The notes beneath the pieces are model-generated. The model had not been told where the DNA came from, did not search any database, and saw only the letters and a program-made list of their open reading frames with translations. Below, in pieces: positions 31,524-39,581 of a stretch of 64,000 bases of DNA; the first letter of the stretch is position 1, and every line of letters begins with the position of its first letter. This stretch comes from an uncultured Eubacteriales bacterium (GTDB lineage Bacteria; Bacillota; Clostridia; Oscillospirales; Oscillospiraceae). The translations under genes were made by a program, and so were the position numbers. The stretch covers positions 124,001 to 188,000 of the forward strand of contig UQWI01000003.1 of assembly GCA_900544765.1 (NCBI GenBank). Reading direction: 5' to 3'.

Positions 31524-32147
31524 TTACATAATAATACACTTCTTGGGGCAAACCTCGTGGCAGGTGCCACAGCCGATGCACTTCTCCTCGTCGAGCGTCC
31601 ACGTCTTGGCGGCGCGGTCGACTGTTATGGCTCCGGCGGGGCACTTCTTGGCGCAGAGGGTGCAGTAGACGCACTTGCTCGGGTCACTGACGGGCAGGCC
31701 GTCGTCGCGCGGCTGCACGGCCGGGGCCTCAGGCTCGGCCCGGCAGGACTCGGCGGCGGGGGCCGCGGGCTTCTTGGGCGCGGGCTTCTTCTTGAGGTAG
31801 GTGCCCTCGACCACCAGCTCGCTCTCGTCGCGCGCCACCATGTGGTAGTCGGTCGTGAGCTCGATGGCGTTCTTGACGCAGAAGTCGGCGCAGTTGGCGC
31901 AGAAGGTGCACGAGCCGAGGAAGAAGCGGCGGGTTATGAGCTGCCCCTCCTCCGTATCCACGGCGGTGGTGCTGATGGCGCCGCCGGCGCAGACCCGCTC
32001 GCACATGCCGCAGGAGATGCACTTGTCGGCGTGAAAGACGATCCTGCCCCTGTAGCCCTCGGGAGCCGGGGCGTCAGCCGCGGGGTATTTCTCAGTGCTG
32101 GGCTTGGAGAAGAGCTGCGTCACGGCCTCTTTGATGAAAGGCAGCAT
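31524..32147 (-). CDS. Hydrogenase ferredoxin-type subunit (MbhN/NuoI-like) with four [4Fe-4S] motifs
   Basis: 207 residues. Four cysteine quartets: 43/46/49/53, 80/83/86/90, 159/162/165/169 and 190/193/196/200. The first two belong to the NuoI/MbhN/EchF domain (CISCGMCERVC, CTFCANCADFC). An Ala/Pro/Lys linker (about 118-150) joins a second, ferredoxin-like pair (CVYCTLCAKKC, CIGCGTCHEVC). NuoI-like subunits of group 4 hydrogenases carry only two clusters, so this is a fusion that extends the electron wire. Acts on the cytosolic arm, presumably accepting electrons from ferredoxin and passing them to the small subunit. Last gene of the hydrogenase operon; its start abuts the stop of the small-subunit gene. 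Confidence 0.9.
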   Translation of the reverse strand: MLPFIKEAVTQLFSKPSTEKYPAADAPAPEGYRGRIVFHADKCISCGMCERVCAGGAISTTAVDTEEGQLITRRFFLGSCTFCANCADFCVKNAIELTTDYHMVARDESELVVEGTYLKKKPAPKKPAAPAAESCRAEPEAPAVQPRDDGLPVSDPSKCVYCTLCAKKCPAGAITVDRAAKTWTLDEEKCIGCGTCHEVCPKKCIIM

Positions 32148-32588
32148 TTACTTCGCCCCCCTTTTCTCTTTGAGTATCTTCGCCGCGAGCGCAAGGCCGT
32201 CGATGATGGCCTCCGGCTTGGGGGCGCAGCCCGCGATGGAGACGTCTATGGGCACGTATTTGTCCAGGGGACCGGCCACGGAGTAGCTGCCCTTGAACAC
32301 GTTGCAGCTGCGCGGGCAGGAGCCGAGCGTGACTATGACGCGCGGTTCCGGCACCTGCTCTATGGTGCGCAGGACGCGATCCAGGCTCTGCACGGTGACG
32401 GGGCCGCTGACCACGACGATGTCTGCGTGGCGCGGGGTGCCTGCCAGCTTGAAGCCCAGCCGCTCGGCGTCGTAGCGCGGCGTGAGCACGGCGACAAGCT
32501 CTATGTCGCAGCCGTTGCAGCTTCCCGCGTTGATGTGGAAGAGCCAGGGCGACTTGCCGGCCGCCTTGTCGACTAACTTTTTAAACAT
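32148..32588 (-). CDS. Group 4 [NiFe]-hydrogenase small subunit (MbhJ/EchC/NuoB-like)
   Basis: 146 residues with the cluster ligands of NuoB-type subunits: SCNGCDIE near residues 23-30, GSCPRSC near 92-98, and AGCAPKPEAI near 120. The single proximal [4Fe-4S] cluster hands electrons to the NiFe site in the large subunit. SGPVTVQSLDRVLRTIEQVPEP is a typical middle segment. No signal peptide, so the subunit sits at the cytosolic face, as in Ech/Mbh. Start 11 bases after the NuoH-like gene. Confidence 0.93.
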   Translation of the reverse strand: MFKKLVDKAAGKSPWLFHINAGSCNGCDIELVAVLTPRYDAERLGFKLAGTPRHADIVVVSGPVTVQSLDRVLRTIEQVPEPRVIVTLGSCPRSCNVFKGSYSVAGPLDKYVPIDVSIAGCAPKPEAIIDGLALAAKILKEKRGAK

Positions 32589-32599
32589 ACCGACCCTCC

Positions 32600-33559
32600 C
32601 TAGCAGAACCAGACCAGCAGCAGGCTTATTAGCGCCAGCCCGCTGACCACGGTCCAGAAGAATTTGAAGAGCTGCTCGACCCTGAAGCGCGCCGTTATGG
32701 CGTGCAGCAGCGACATGCAGACCAGCGTAACCACGGTGCAGAACGCCAGCGTTATTATGACGTCCAGCCAGAGCATGCCCGTCGTTATGCCGCCGAGGAA
32801 CAGCGCGCAGAACAGCGCCGTCATAACGAACATCTTCACGGCGTGCGAGAGCTTGAACACCGCCAGCGGGGCGCCCGAGTACTCGACCAGGGGGCCTTCG
32901 CAGATTTCCGTCTCGGCCTCGCCCACGTCAAACGGCTGCTGTCCCACCTCGCAGGGGACAACCAGCAGCATGGCTATCGCAGCCGGGATCAGCCTCCAGT
33001 CGAGGATGAACGGGTCGAGGAGGTACTGCGCCAGGGTTATTTGTCCCAGCGAGAAGGTCACGCCCATCCCGGCTGTGGCGGCTCTGCCGACGGCCAAAAA
33101 AATGAGTATCAGCGGGAGCTCGTAGCTCATTATGGCGACCATCGTGCGCGACGAGCCCACGCCCGCGAAGGGCGAACCGGAGGCGCTGCCTCCGAGTATC
33201 ATGGCCAGCGTGGGTATGGTCATCAGGTAGAGTATTACCACCGTGTCGCCGTTCACGCCGAAGGCCTGGTAGCCGCCGATGGGTATGAACAGCACGGTCA
33301 CGACGAGGCTCGCCAGTCCCAGCCAGGGCGCAGCCAGGAAGGTGGTGCGCGCGGCCGTGTCCGGCACGATGCACTCCTTGCCCATCAGCTTGAGGAAGTC
33401 CCAGGCCGGCTGGGTTATGGGCGGCCCCTTGCGCTTTTGCATGCGCGCCACGACCTTGCGGTCTATGCCGGCCAGCCACAGCCCGAACAGGCAGGTGAAC
33501 AGCAGCCCGGGGAAGATGAGGATGTTGACTGCGTAAATCAAGATGTCAATAATATCCAT
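32600..33559 (-). CDS. Membrane anchor subunit of group 4 hydrogenase (MbhM/EchB/NuoH-like)
   Basis: 319 residues with about eight transmembrane helices, the normal NuoH size. NuoH-type landmarks: DRKVVARMQKRKGPPITQPAWDFLKLMGKE near residues 33-62, and PFDVGEAETEICEGPLVEYSG near 215-235, with acidic residues of the proton-entry (E) channel. It bolts the hydrophilic catalytic arm to the membrane and lies between the catalytic module and the antiporter subunits. Immediately downstream of the large antiporter-like gene. Confidence 0.92.
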   Translation of the reverse strand: MDIIDILIYAVNILIFPGLLFTCLFGLWLAGIDRKVVARMQKRKGPPITQPAWDFLKLMGKECIVPDTAARTTFLAAPWLGLASLVVTVLFIPIGGYQAFGVNGDTVVILYLMTIPTLAMILGGSASGSPFAGVGSSRTMVAIMSYELPLILIFLAVGRAATAGMGVTFSLGQITLAQYLLDPFILDWRLIPAAIAMLLVVPCEVGQQPFDVGEAETEICEGPLVEYSGAPLAVFKLSHAVKMFVMTALFCALFLGGITTGMLWLDVIITLAFCTVVTLVCMSLLHAITARFRVEQLFKFFWTVVSGLALISLLLVWFC

Positions 33560-33571
33560 AGTCAGCCCTCC

Positions 33572-35488
33572 TCACAGTACGAACACGAAGCAGTAGGCGA
33601 TTATAACGGCCGTCGCCGTCACGCCCCAGAGCACATAGTCGTTAGTCACGCCCGTGTGTACGCGCGACACGAAGCCCAGGTAGTGCCTCAGATTGTGCTT
33701 GAAGCCCCAGAAGAGGTCACCGCCGGAGATGTGCGAATACTCGGCCTGCTCGCCGCCGAAGAACACGGCGTGCTTGCTGTCTCCCTCCTGCCCGGCGGCG
33801 CGGTTGGAGCGGCCCATGAGCGAGCAGAGGAACAGCGCGGCCAGCGCCACGACGAACAGGATAAGCCAGCTTATAGGCTGCCAGGCGCCTATCGCGGTCA
33901 GCCTTCCGTCCATGAGCGGGGCCGTGCTCGCCAGGTGTTCGGCGGCGTAGCCGCTGCCCATCGCGGTGTCGATGTACGGCACGGTGTTGTACACAGCGTT
34001 CGTGGCGGGGATGATGATGTAGTTGAGCATCAGGTTCGGGAACAGTCCCGTCAGCAGGCAGAGCGCGGCGAGTATCCACATCGGTATGCGCATACCCAGC
34101 GGCGGGTCCTTCACGTCGGCCAGCTCCGGCCGGCTCTGTCCGAAGAACACGCTGTGTCCCACCTTGATGAAGCTGGCCAGCGTGAGCACGCTGGTGACGA
34201 CGCACACCACGGTGACGAGCGCGTAGCCTATGCTGCCCGTCTCCGCGGCCTTCTCGAACGTGGCCTGGTAGATGAGCCACTTGGAGTAGAAGCCGTTGAA
34301 CGGCGGTATGCCGCTTATGGAAAACGCGCCTATCAAAAACAGTACCGTGGTCTTGGGCATCTTCCGCGCCAGGCCGCCGAGGTTCTCAAGGTAGGTGGTG
34401 CCGGTGGCGTACAGCACGCTGCCGGCGGTGAGGAACAGCAGGCCCTTGAACAGTGTATGGTTGATGGCGTGGTACAGTCCGCCCGCGATGCCCAGCGCAG
34501 TGCACAGACCCAGGCTGGTGAGGACATAGCCTATCTGGCTTATTGAGTGGAAGGCCAGCAGGCGCTTGAAGTCGTGCTGGTTTAGCGCCATGGTCACGCA
34601 CACGAACATGCTCAGGCAGCCGATAAAGACCACCATTGTCTGCACGCTGGAGAGCCCCATCGTGCGGAACAGGAAGTAGCTCACTCGGATGATGCCGTAC
34701 ACGCCCGTCTTGGTGAACACGCCGGATATGAGCACCGAGACGCTGCTCGGCGCCGCGCCGTGCGCGTCGGCTGCGATGGGGTGGAACGGGAACATGAAGC
34801 TCTTGCAGCCGAAGCCCGCAAAGAGCAGGGCGAAGGCCAGCACCGTCGTGGGGTTGAGGTTGTCGGGGAGTATCGCGCTTATCTGAGCCAGGTTCAGCGT
34901 GTGGCACTGCGCGTAGACAAGCGCCGTGCCCAGCAGCGCGCAGGTGGAGCCTATGGAGCCGACCACCAGGTACTTGAACGCCGCCTCCCTGGCGTTAGGG
35001 TTCCAGGTGCGGAAGGCCGTCAGGCCGACCGCAGCGAAGGTCATGACCTCGAGCATGACGTAGATGTTGAAGAGGTCGCCCGAGAGGACGATGCCCAGCA
35101 CGCCGCCGGAGAGCATCAGGTACAGCGTGAAGTAGCTGCCCCTGGCGTCGTCCTGCCTTATGTACTGGTAGGAGTAGAAGCAGGAGCAGGCCACGGCGAT
35201 GGTGACAAGCAGGCCGAAGAACAGGCTCAACGCGTCGACCTCTATCGCTATGCCTATGGCGTAGCCCTCGACAGGCTCCCAGTTGCCCATCCAGTAGACG
35301 ATTATCTCGCCGTCCACCATAACGGGCTTTACCAGCAGCGCGAGCAGCGTGAAGGCTATCAGCACGGCGCAGCCGGCTATGATGTTCCTCGCGCGCTCGT
35401 GCTTACCTACCAGCGTCACAAGGAAGGCGCCGACAAACAGCGTCATTATGGCCAGCACGGGGAAGTGCATGTAGACGTCGTAGTTCAT
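33572..35488 (-). CDS. Antiporter-like proton-conducting subunit (MbhH/MrpD/NuoM-like) with C-terminal extension
   Basis: 638 residues with about fourteen helices in the NuoL/M/N fold: NLFNIYVMLEVMTFAAVGL, DAHGAAPSSVSVLISGVFTKTG (transport Lys), HDFKRLLAFHSISQIGYVL and GIPPFNGFYSKW. MrpD and MbhH are near 500 residues, so roughly 130 residues are added at the C-terminus. The end segment SGGDLFWGFKHNLRHYLGFVSRVHTG plus a final helix TNDYVLWGVTATAVIIAYCFVF resembles what the separate MbhI subunit supplies (amphipathic lateral helix and anchor). No separate mbhI is seen in the operon, so a MbhH-MbhI fusion is inferred. Four-base overlap with the MrpC-like gene. Confidence 0.88.
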   Translation of the reverse strand: MNYDVYMHFPVLAIMTLFVGAFLVTLVGKHERARNIIAGCAVLIAFTLLALLVKPVMVDGEIIVYWMGNWEPVEGYAIGIAIEVDALSLFFGLLVTIAVACSCFYSYQYIRQDDARGSYFTLYLMLSGGVLGIVLSGDLFNIYVMLEVMTFAAVGLTAFRTWNPNAREAAFKYLVVGSIGSTCALLGTALVYAQCHTLNLAQISAILPDNLNPTTVLAFALLFAGFGCKSFMFPFHPIAADAHGAAPSSVSVLISGVFTKTGVYGIIRVSYFLFRTMGLSSVQTMVVFIGCLSMFVCVTMALNQHDFKRLLAFHSISQIGYVLTSLGLCTALGIAGGLYHAINHTLFKGLLFLTAGSVLYATGTTYLENLGGLARKMPKTTVLFLIGAFSISGIPPFNGFYSKWLIYQATFEKAAETGSIGYALVTVVCVVTSVLTLASFIKVGHSVFFGQSRPELADVKDPPLGMRIPMWILAALCLLTGLFPNLMLNYIIIPATNAVYNTVPYIDTAMGSGYAAEHLASTAPLMDGRLTAIGAWQPISWLILFVVALAALFLCSLMGRSNRAAGQEGDSKHAVFFGGEQAEYSHISGGDLFWGFKHNLRHYLGFVSRVHTGVTNDYVLWGVTATAVIIAYCFVFVL

Positions 35489-35835
35489 CCGTGCAGCCTC
35501 CTTATCTCATGCGAGTCGACCGTGCCGTACTCCTTGTAGATGCGCACACACAGCGCAAGCGCCATGGCCGTCACGCAGGCGCCTATGACTATGCTCGTCA
35601 GCGTCAGCGCCTGGGGCACGGGGTCTACGAAGTACATGCCGCTGGTCAGCTCGCCGAAGGTGAATATGGGTGCGGTGCCGCCCTCGTTGAAGCCGATGGA
35701 GACTATCATCAGGTTCAGGCCGTAGTCCACGATGCCCATGCCGACGACTATCTTGATGATATCGCGCTTGGTTATCATAGCGTAGAAGCCTATGACGATG
35801 AGGGCTATAGCGCCTATGTAGTTGGCCAGCATCAT
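35485..35835 (-). CDS. MrpC/MbhG/NuoK-like subunit
   Basis: 116 residues with three helices. IVVGMGIVDYGLNLMIVSIGFN carries the region corresponding to the conserved membrane Glu/Asp of NuoK; DPVPQALTLTSIVIGACVTAMALALCVRIYKEYG is the C-terminal helix block of MrpC. Part of the Na+/H+ antiporter module that uses the energy of ferredoxin oxidation. Overlaps both neighbours by four bases. Confidence 0.9.
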   Translation of the reverse strand: MMLANYIGAIALIVIGFYAMITKRDIIKIVVGMGIVDYGLNLMIVSIGFNEGGTAPIFTFGELTSGMYFVDPVPQALTLTSIVIGACVTAMALALCVRIYKEYGTVDSHEIRRLHG

Positions 35836-36338
35836 TTGGACGCGCCCCCTTCCTCATGCTCGGTGGTGGTGATGGTGCCGTCGTGCTCGTCGTCCTCGCC
35901 CGTCGCCAGCAGGGCGATGATGAGCAGCAGCAGGAAGCCGACGCCCGTCAGCACCTTGAAGCCGACGGAGTAGTTCATCAGCGAGATAGTGCCGGCGCTC
36001 CACAGGTCGCCTATCTCGCCGCTGTCCCAGAGGATGTTGCGGCAGAAGTTGTATCCGGCGAAGATGCCCAGCATGGCAAACAGAACGTATGCTAGGGCGC
36101 CCACGGCCTCCAGCTTGTGCATGCGCTCCATGTTCAGCGCCGTGGCCACGCCTCGGAAGCCGTAGCCCAGGTAGAGCAGCAGCACGCCGCTGGCCGCCAG
36201 GACGCCGCCCTGGAAGCCGCCGCCGGGGCTGATGTTGCCGTGGAGGATGACGTAGAAGCCCAGCACCAGCGCAATGGGCAGATAGCTGTCCGCGAGGCTC
36301 CTGACTATCAGGTCATCGCGTTTCCAGTTCTTTTTCAC
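35832..36338 (-). CDS. MrpB-like subunit (MbhF)
   Basis: 168 residues from GTG 36338, whose GTGA overlaps the stop of the upstream gene; an ATG at 36356 further upstream is less favoured because it lies inside the previous gene and its own Shine-Dalgarno would be missing. Four helices. The segment ISPGGGFQGGVLAASGVLLLYLGYG is diagnostic for the MnhB/MrpB family. The acidic/Thr tail GEDDEHDGTITTTEHEEG is cytosolic. Forms part of the Mrp module. Confidence 0.9.
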   Translation of the reverse strand: MKKNWKRDDLIVRSLADSYLPIALVLGFYVILHGNISPGGGFQGGVLAASGVLLLYLGYGFRGVATALNMERMHKLEAVGALAYVLFAMLGIFAGYNFCRNILWDSGEIGDLWSAGTISLMNYSVGFKVLTGVGFLLLLIIALLATGEDDEHDGTITTTEHEEGGASK

Positions 36339-36688
36339 TTCTTGCCGCCCTCCCATCTGTCGCGCTTGCGCCGGAGTATGACGGTCGCGCCGGTTATGGC
36401 GATGAGCAGGACGAAGCTCTCGCCCAGGGTGTCGTAGCCTCGGAAGTCGAAGACTATGGCGGTGACGTTGTTGACAGCGTGGGTCTTGGCCAGGTTCTCC
36501 TGGACCATGATGCTGGCCACGCCGTCGGGGTTCGACGTGTCGTAGTCCTCGGGGTTCTGCTGCAGCTCATACACGTCGGTTCCGCGCCCGTCGTAGGTGA
36601 TGGGGATGTTGTTCTGCATATAGGCCACGGAGTAGATTCCGACGCCCAGGATGATTATGAGCGAGATAGCCATTATCAGCTTTTTCAC
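36335..36688 (-). CDS. MbhE-like subunit
   Basis: 117 residues starting at GTG 36688 (GTGA overlap with the previous stop). Helices at both ends: KKLIMAISLIIILGVGIYSVAYM and the C-terminal AIVFDFRGYDTLGESFVLLIAITGATVILRR, which is the conserved core of MbhE / the MrpA C-terminal domain. The loop between (NNIPITYDGRGTDVYELQQNPEDYDTS) is extracytoplasmic. In classic Mrp systems this is part of MrpA; in Mbh-type complexes it is a separate subunit. Confidence 0.85.
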   Translation of the reverse strand: MKKLIMAISLIIILGVGIYSVAYMQNNIPITYDGRGTDVYELQQNPEDYDTSNPDGVASIMVQENLAKTHAVNNVTAIVFDFRGYDTLGESFVLLIAITGATVILRRKRDRWEGGKK

Positions 36689-36945
36689 TTCTCGTCCTCC
36701 CCCTTTCCGCCGGTCTTGCGCAGCGCCACGACGAAGATTATCGTCGTGAGCACGACGCCGACGGCCGCCTCGGCTATGGCCACGTCCGGCGCCTGGAGCA
36801 TTATGAACTCCAGCGAGACGAAGGCGCCGCAGCCGGCCATGCATATGATGCTCGAGAGCGTGCGCTTGACCGTCACGGTCAGCACGGCGCAGACGACTAT
36901 GCCGAGAATGATAAGCGTATTGAGGATGTATACCGGGGTTATCAT
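36685..36945 (-). CDS. MbhD-like subunit (DUF4040)
   Basis: 86 residues, three helices. MAGCGAFVSLEFIMLQAPDVAIAEAAVGVVLTT is the DUF4040/MbhD signature, with acidic residues in the membrane (Asp and Glu in APDVAIAEA) that correspond to the ion path in the MrpA C-terminal region. Four-base overlaps with both neighbours. Confidence 0.88.
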   Translation of the reverse strand: MITPVYILNTLIILGIVVCAVLTVTVKRTLSSIICMAGCGAFVSLEFIMLQAPDVAIAEAAVGVVLTTIIFVVALRKTGGKGEDEK

Positions 36946-37367
36946 GCCTGCTCACCCTCCTTTTCCACCGCAGGGAGCCCGGCGGCGGCTTCCTCGCCCG
37001 CCTCCGTCTCCGGCTCCGCACACGCCTCGGGGTCTGCCAGGTCGTCGATGACCAGCTCGCGCTGCGGCCTGATGCCTATCCTGTAGGCCGCGCGAGCTAT
37101 CGCGTGCCCGCCGACGGGGTTGGCCAGCACGGTCAGCACGCCTATCACGACCACCTTCGCCGCGCTGCCCCAGCTGTGCATGACGAAGATGCAGTACAGC
37201 AGCGCGCCTATCAGCGTCAGCAGCACGCCCAGCGTGGTTATGTTGGTGGAGCTCTGCATACGCGAGAAGGTGTCCGGCATGCGCACTATACCCACCGCGC
37301 CGGCCAGGGCGAAGAAGCAGCCGCCGAGGATGAATATGTCGATGATAACTCTGAGCACGATGTTCAT
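36942..37367 (-). CDS. MrpG-like subunit (MbhC)
   Basis: 141 residues: three helices in the first 95 residues with the MrpG core FFALAGAVGIVRMPDTFSRMQSSTNITTLGVLLTLIG and NPVGGHAIARAAYRIG. A cytosolic, acidic and Ala-rich tail of about 45 residues (ADPEACAEPETEAGEEAAAG) is longer than usual. Overlaps neighbouring genes by four bases on each side. Confidence 0.88.
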   Translation of the reverse strand: MNIVLRVIIDIFILGGCFFALAGAVGIVRMPDTFSRMQSSTNITTLGVLLTLIGALLYCIFVMHSWGSAAKVVVIGVLTVLANPVGGHAIARAAYRIGIRPQRELVIDDLADPEACAEPETEAGEEAAAGLPAVEKEGEQA

Positions 37368-37618
37368 AGCGTCCCCTCCAGATACTTGCCGATGAGCACC
37401 TGGCTCAGGAAGCCCAGTATGGCGGTGACTATCGCTATGTCAAGGTAGATGCCGCGCCCGGAGTACATGGCCACAAGCACCAGCGCCATGTCCGTCAGCA
37501 CGTCCACGCAGTCGCCCGCCACGACCCTGTCGGGGGCCGAGGGCCCCTTTATCAGCCGCCATATGACTATGAAGCAGCACAGCACATAGAAGATGGCAAA
37601 GTAAACAAGCTCGATCAT
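37364..37618 (-). CDS. MrpF-like subunit (MbhB)
   Basis: 84 residues starting from ATG 37618, which forms an ATGA overlap with the stop of the MrpE-like gene and has GGAGG eight bases upstream; an ATG two codons earlier is too close to that site. Three helices with the MrpF signature RLIKGPSAPDRVVAGDCVDVL, whose membrane Asp is conserved. Confidence 0.88.
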   Translation of the reverse strand: MIELVYFAIFYVLCCFIVIWRLIKGPSAPDRVVAGDCVDVLTDMALVLVAMYSGRGIYLDIAIVTAILGFLSQVLIGKYLEGTL

Positions 37619-38142
37619 TGCCATATCCTCCTCACCCATTTTTCCATGCGTCCCTTGATGGCGTCGCCGGCGGCCTCACGGTCCGTCTCCTGCACGTCTA
37701 TCCAGTGGATGTAGTACCAGGTCCGGCCCTGCCGCTCGTCTATGTCCATCGTGATGGTACCGGGCGTGAGAGTGATGGAGTTGGCCAGCATGGTCTTGCC
37801 GTACTCGGTGGGGACGTCCACCGGGACCCTGACTATCCCCGGGTTTATGTTCAGCTTGGGGCTGAGCGAGCGCTTGGCCATGTCCCAGTTGGCCTTGAGC
37901 AGCTCCCAGGGGAAGATGGCCACACAGTACCAGATGAGGATGAACAGGTGCTTGCCAAAGAACCAGTACGGATGCTCGTGCACGAACCAGCGCGCCGAAA
38001 ACAGCGCCACTCCCGCCGAAACTATAGCCCCTGCGGCCAGCTCCTGCCACGCGAACGAGCCCGTCAGCAGTATCCAGAAGAAGTAGCACAGCACGAACGT
38101 TGCCAGCCACGCGCCGAACGTCGTCTTACGCTTAGTCTCCAA
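37615..38142 (-). CDS. MrpE-like subunit (MbhA)
   Basis: 175 residues with two to three N-terminal helices (TFVLCYFFWILLTGSF, AAGAIVSAGVALFSA) and a cytosolic domain with the family pattern GIVRVPVDVPTEYGKTMLANSITLTPGTITMDID. First gene of the Mrp module, 19 bases after hypA. The module order (E, F, G, D, E, B, C, H in Mbh terms A-H) matches archaeal mbh. Confidence 0.9.
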   Translation of the reverse strand: METKRKTTFGAWLATFVLCYFFWILLTGSFAWQELAAGAIVSAGVALFSARWFVHEHPYWFFGKHLFILIWYCVAIFPWELLKANWDMAKRSLSPKLNINPGIVRVPVDVPTEYGKTMLANSITLTPGTITMDIDERQGRTWYYIHWIDVQETDREAAGDAIKGRMEKWVRRIWQ

Positions 38143-38161
38143 ATCGACACCTCCTATTTAT

Positions 38162-38497
38162 TTACTCCACTTCTATCGAATCGATGTAAAACTCCCGGCC
38201 GTGCGTGAGCCTGTATCCGGCTCCGCCGCAGCCCGGGCACTCAAAGCCCTGAATTTCCCCCGAGTAGCCGCAGTCCGGACACTCTATGGAGGCGGGTATG
38301 ACGCGGGTCGTGAGCTTCGCCCCCTCGGCGACCGTGCCGGCCGCGGCGGCGGGGAAGAACTCGAACATGCACTCCGGCACTATCCCGCTCACCGCGCCGA
38401 CGGCGAGCGCTATGGTCTTCACCCGCGTGAAGCCGTGCTTTCCGGCCTCCCGCTCGCACACGCTCACGACGTTCTGCATTATAGCCAGCTCGTGCAT
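38162..38497 (-). CDS. hypA: Hydrogenase nickel-incorporation protein HypA
   Basis: 111 residues, usual length. MHELAI with His2 for nickel and the zinc site CPDC...CPGC (near residues 73-94) are intact. HypA delivers Ni2+ to the large subunit precursor, normally with the GTPase HypB. It is placed between the large-subunit gene (one base upstream) and the Mrp module, so it is made in the same mRNA as its client. No hypB is found in the window. Confidence 0.94.
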   Translation of the reverse strand: MHELAIMQNVVSVCEREAGKHGFTRVKTIALAVGAVSGIVPECMFEFFPAAAAGTVAEGAKLTTRVIPASIECPDCGYSGEIQGFECPGCGGAGYRLTHGREFYIDSIEVE

Positions 38498-38498
38498 G

Positions 38499-39581
38499 TC
38501 ACCTGTCCAGGCAGGAGAAGCACGGGTCTATGCTCGCTATTATCAGTCCGGCGTCGGCCACGGTGTTGCCCCGCAGCATGTGAGGCACGGTGGGCGTGTT
38601 CTTGAAGCTCGGCACATGTATGCTCACGCGCTGGTTCATCTGACCTCCGTTGCCCACGACCAGATAGCTCAGCGCGCCGCGAGGCGCCTCGTGGCGGCCG
38701 AGAGCCAGACCCTCTTTTATCTTCGGTATCTTCTTGCCCAGGTTGATCGGCCCCTCGGGCAGGGTGTCCAGCGCCTGGCGCAGTATCTTTATGCTCTCCA
38801 CGCACTCGAGCAGGCGCACGACCACGCGGGCGAACACATCGCAGCTGGGCCACACGGGTACGTCGAAGTCGAAGTCCTCGTAGCAGCAGTACGGCGCGTT
38901 GCGGCGCACGTCTATCTTCACGTTCGAGGCCCTGGCGTGCGGCCCCACCGCGCCGAGGCGTATGGCGTCCTCGGTGGTCATGACGCCCACGCCCTGGGTG
39001 CGCATGGCGATGGTCTTGTCGTTCATGCAGATGTCCACGATGCGCGCCAGCTCCGGCTCAAACTTGTCGAGCCTGGCGAGGATGTCGCGCCGGAGCTCGT
39101 CGGAAATGTCGCGCCTGGCGCCTCCGATGGTCACCATCGAGTAGTTCACGCGGTTGCCGGACAGCTTCTCCAGCGCGTCCATGATACTCTCGCGCACGTC
39201 CCAGGTGTGCATAAACATGCTGTCGTGGCCGATGATGTGGAAGGCTATGCCCAGCCAGAGCAGGTGCGAGTGCAGCCTCTCCAGCTCGGCGGTGACGACG
39301 CGGATGTACTGCCCGCGCTTGGGCGGCTCCGTGCCGTTTACGCCCTCGACGGCGAGGGCGTAGCTCAGCGCGTGGGAGTGCGAGCAGATGCCGCACACGC
39401 GCTCTACCAGCACCAGCGTCTGTATGGCGTTGCGCTCGGTACACAGCTTCTCTATTCCGCGGTGGTTGTAGCCGACAAAGACCTCGGCGTCCTTAATTAC
39501 CTCTCCCTCGGTGTAGAGCTTGGCGTGTATCGGCTCCTCCAGCGCCGGGTGGTAGGGGCCTATTGGTACGATATAGCTCAT
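38499..39581 (-). CDS. Group 4 [NiFe]-hydrogenase large subunit (MbhL/EchE/NuoD-like)
   Basis: 360 residues. The NiFe ligands are intact: Cys63 and Cys66 (RVCGICSHSH) and Cys354 and Cys357 in the C-terminal DPCFSCLDR. Both CxxC motifs argue for a genuine hydrogenase rather than the complex-I or Mbs relatives, which have lost one or both. The protein ends immediately after the last motif, so no C-terminal peptide needs cleavage and no maturation protease is expected. Placed at the cytosolic side, it would reduce protons with electrons from ferredoxin, or run in reverse. Four-base overlap with the NuoC-like gene. Confidence 0.95.
   Translation of the reverse strand: MSYIVPIGPYHPALEEPIHAKLYTEGEVIKDAEVFVGYNHRGIEKLCTERNAIQTLVLVERVCGICSHSHALSYALAVEGVNGTEPPKRGQYIRVVTAELERLHSHLLWLGIAFHIIGHDSMFMHTWDVRESIMDALEKLSGNRVNYSMVTIGGARRDISDELRRDILARLDKFEPELARIVDICMNDKTIAMRTQGVGVMTTEDAIRLGAVGPHARASNVKIDVRRNAPYCCYEDFDFDVPVWPSCDVFARVVVRLLECVESIKILRQALDTLPEGPINLGKKIPKIKEGLALGRHEAPRGALSYLVVGNGGQMNQRVSIHVPSFKNTPTVPHMLRGNTVADAGLIIASIDPCFSCLDR

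Noticed and set aside
32702..34546. 614-codon plus-strand frame opposite the hydrogenase membrane subunits
   Set aside because: Shadow of the antiporter and NuoH genes; repetitive polar composition, no Shine-Dalgarno.
38499..39581. Large subunit as an Mbs-type (sulfane) or complex-I-like protein
   Set aside because: Both CxxC pairs are intact, which those relatives lack.
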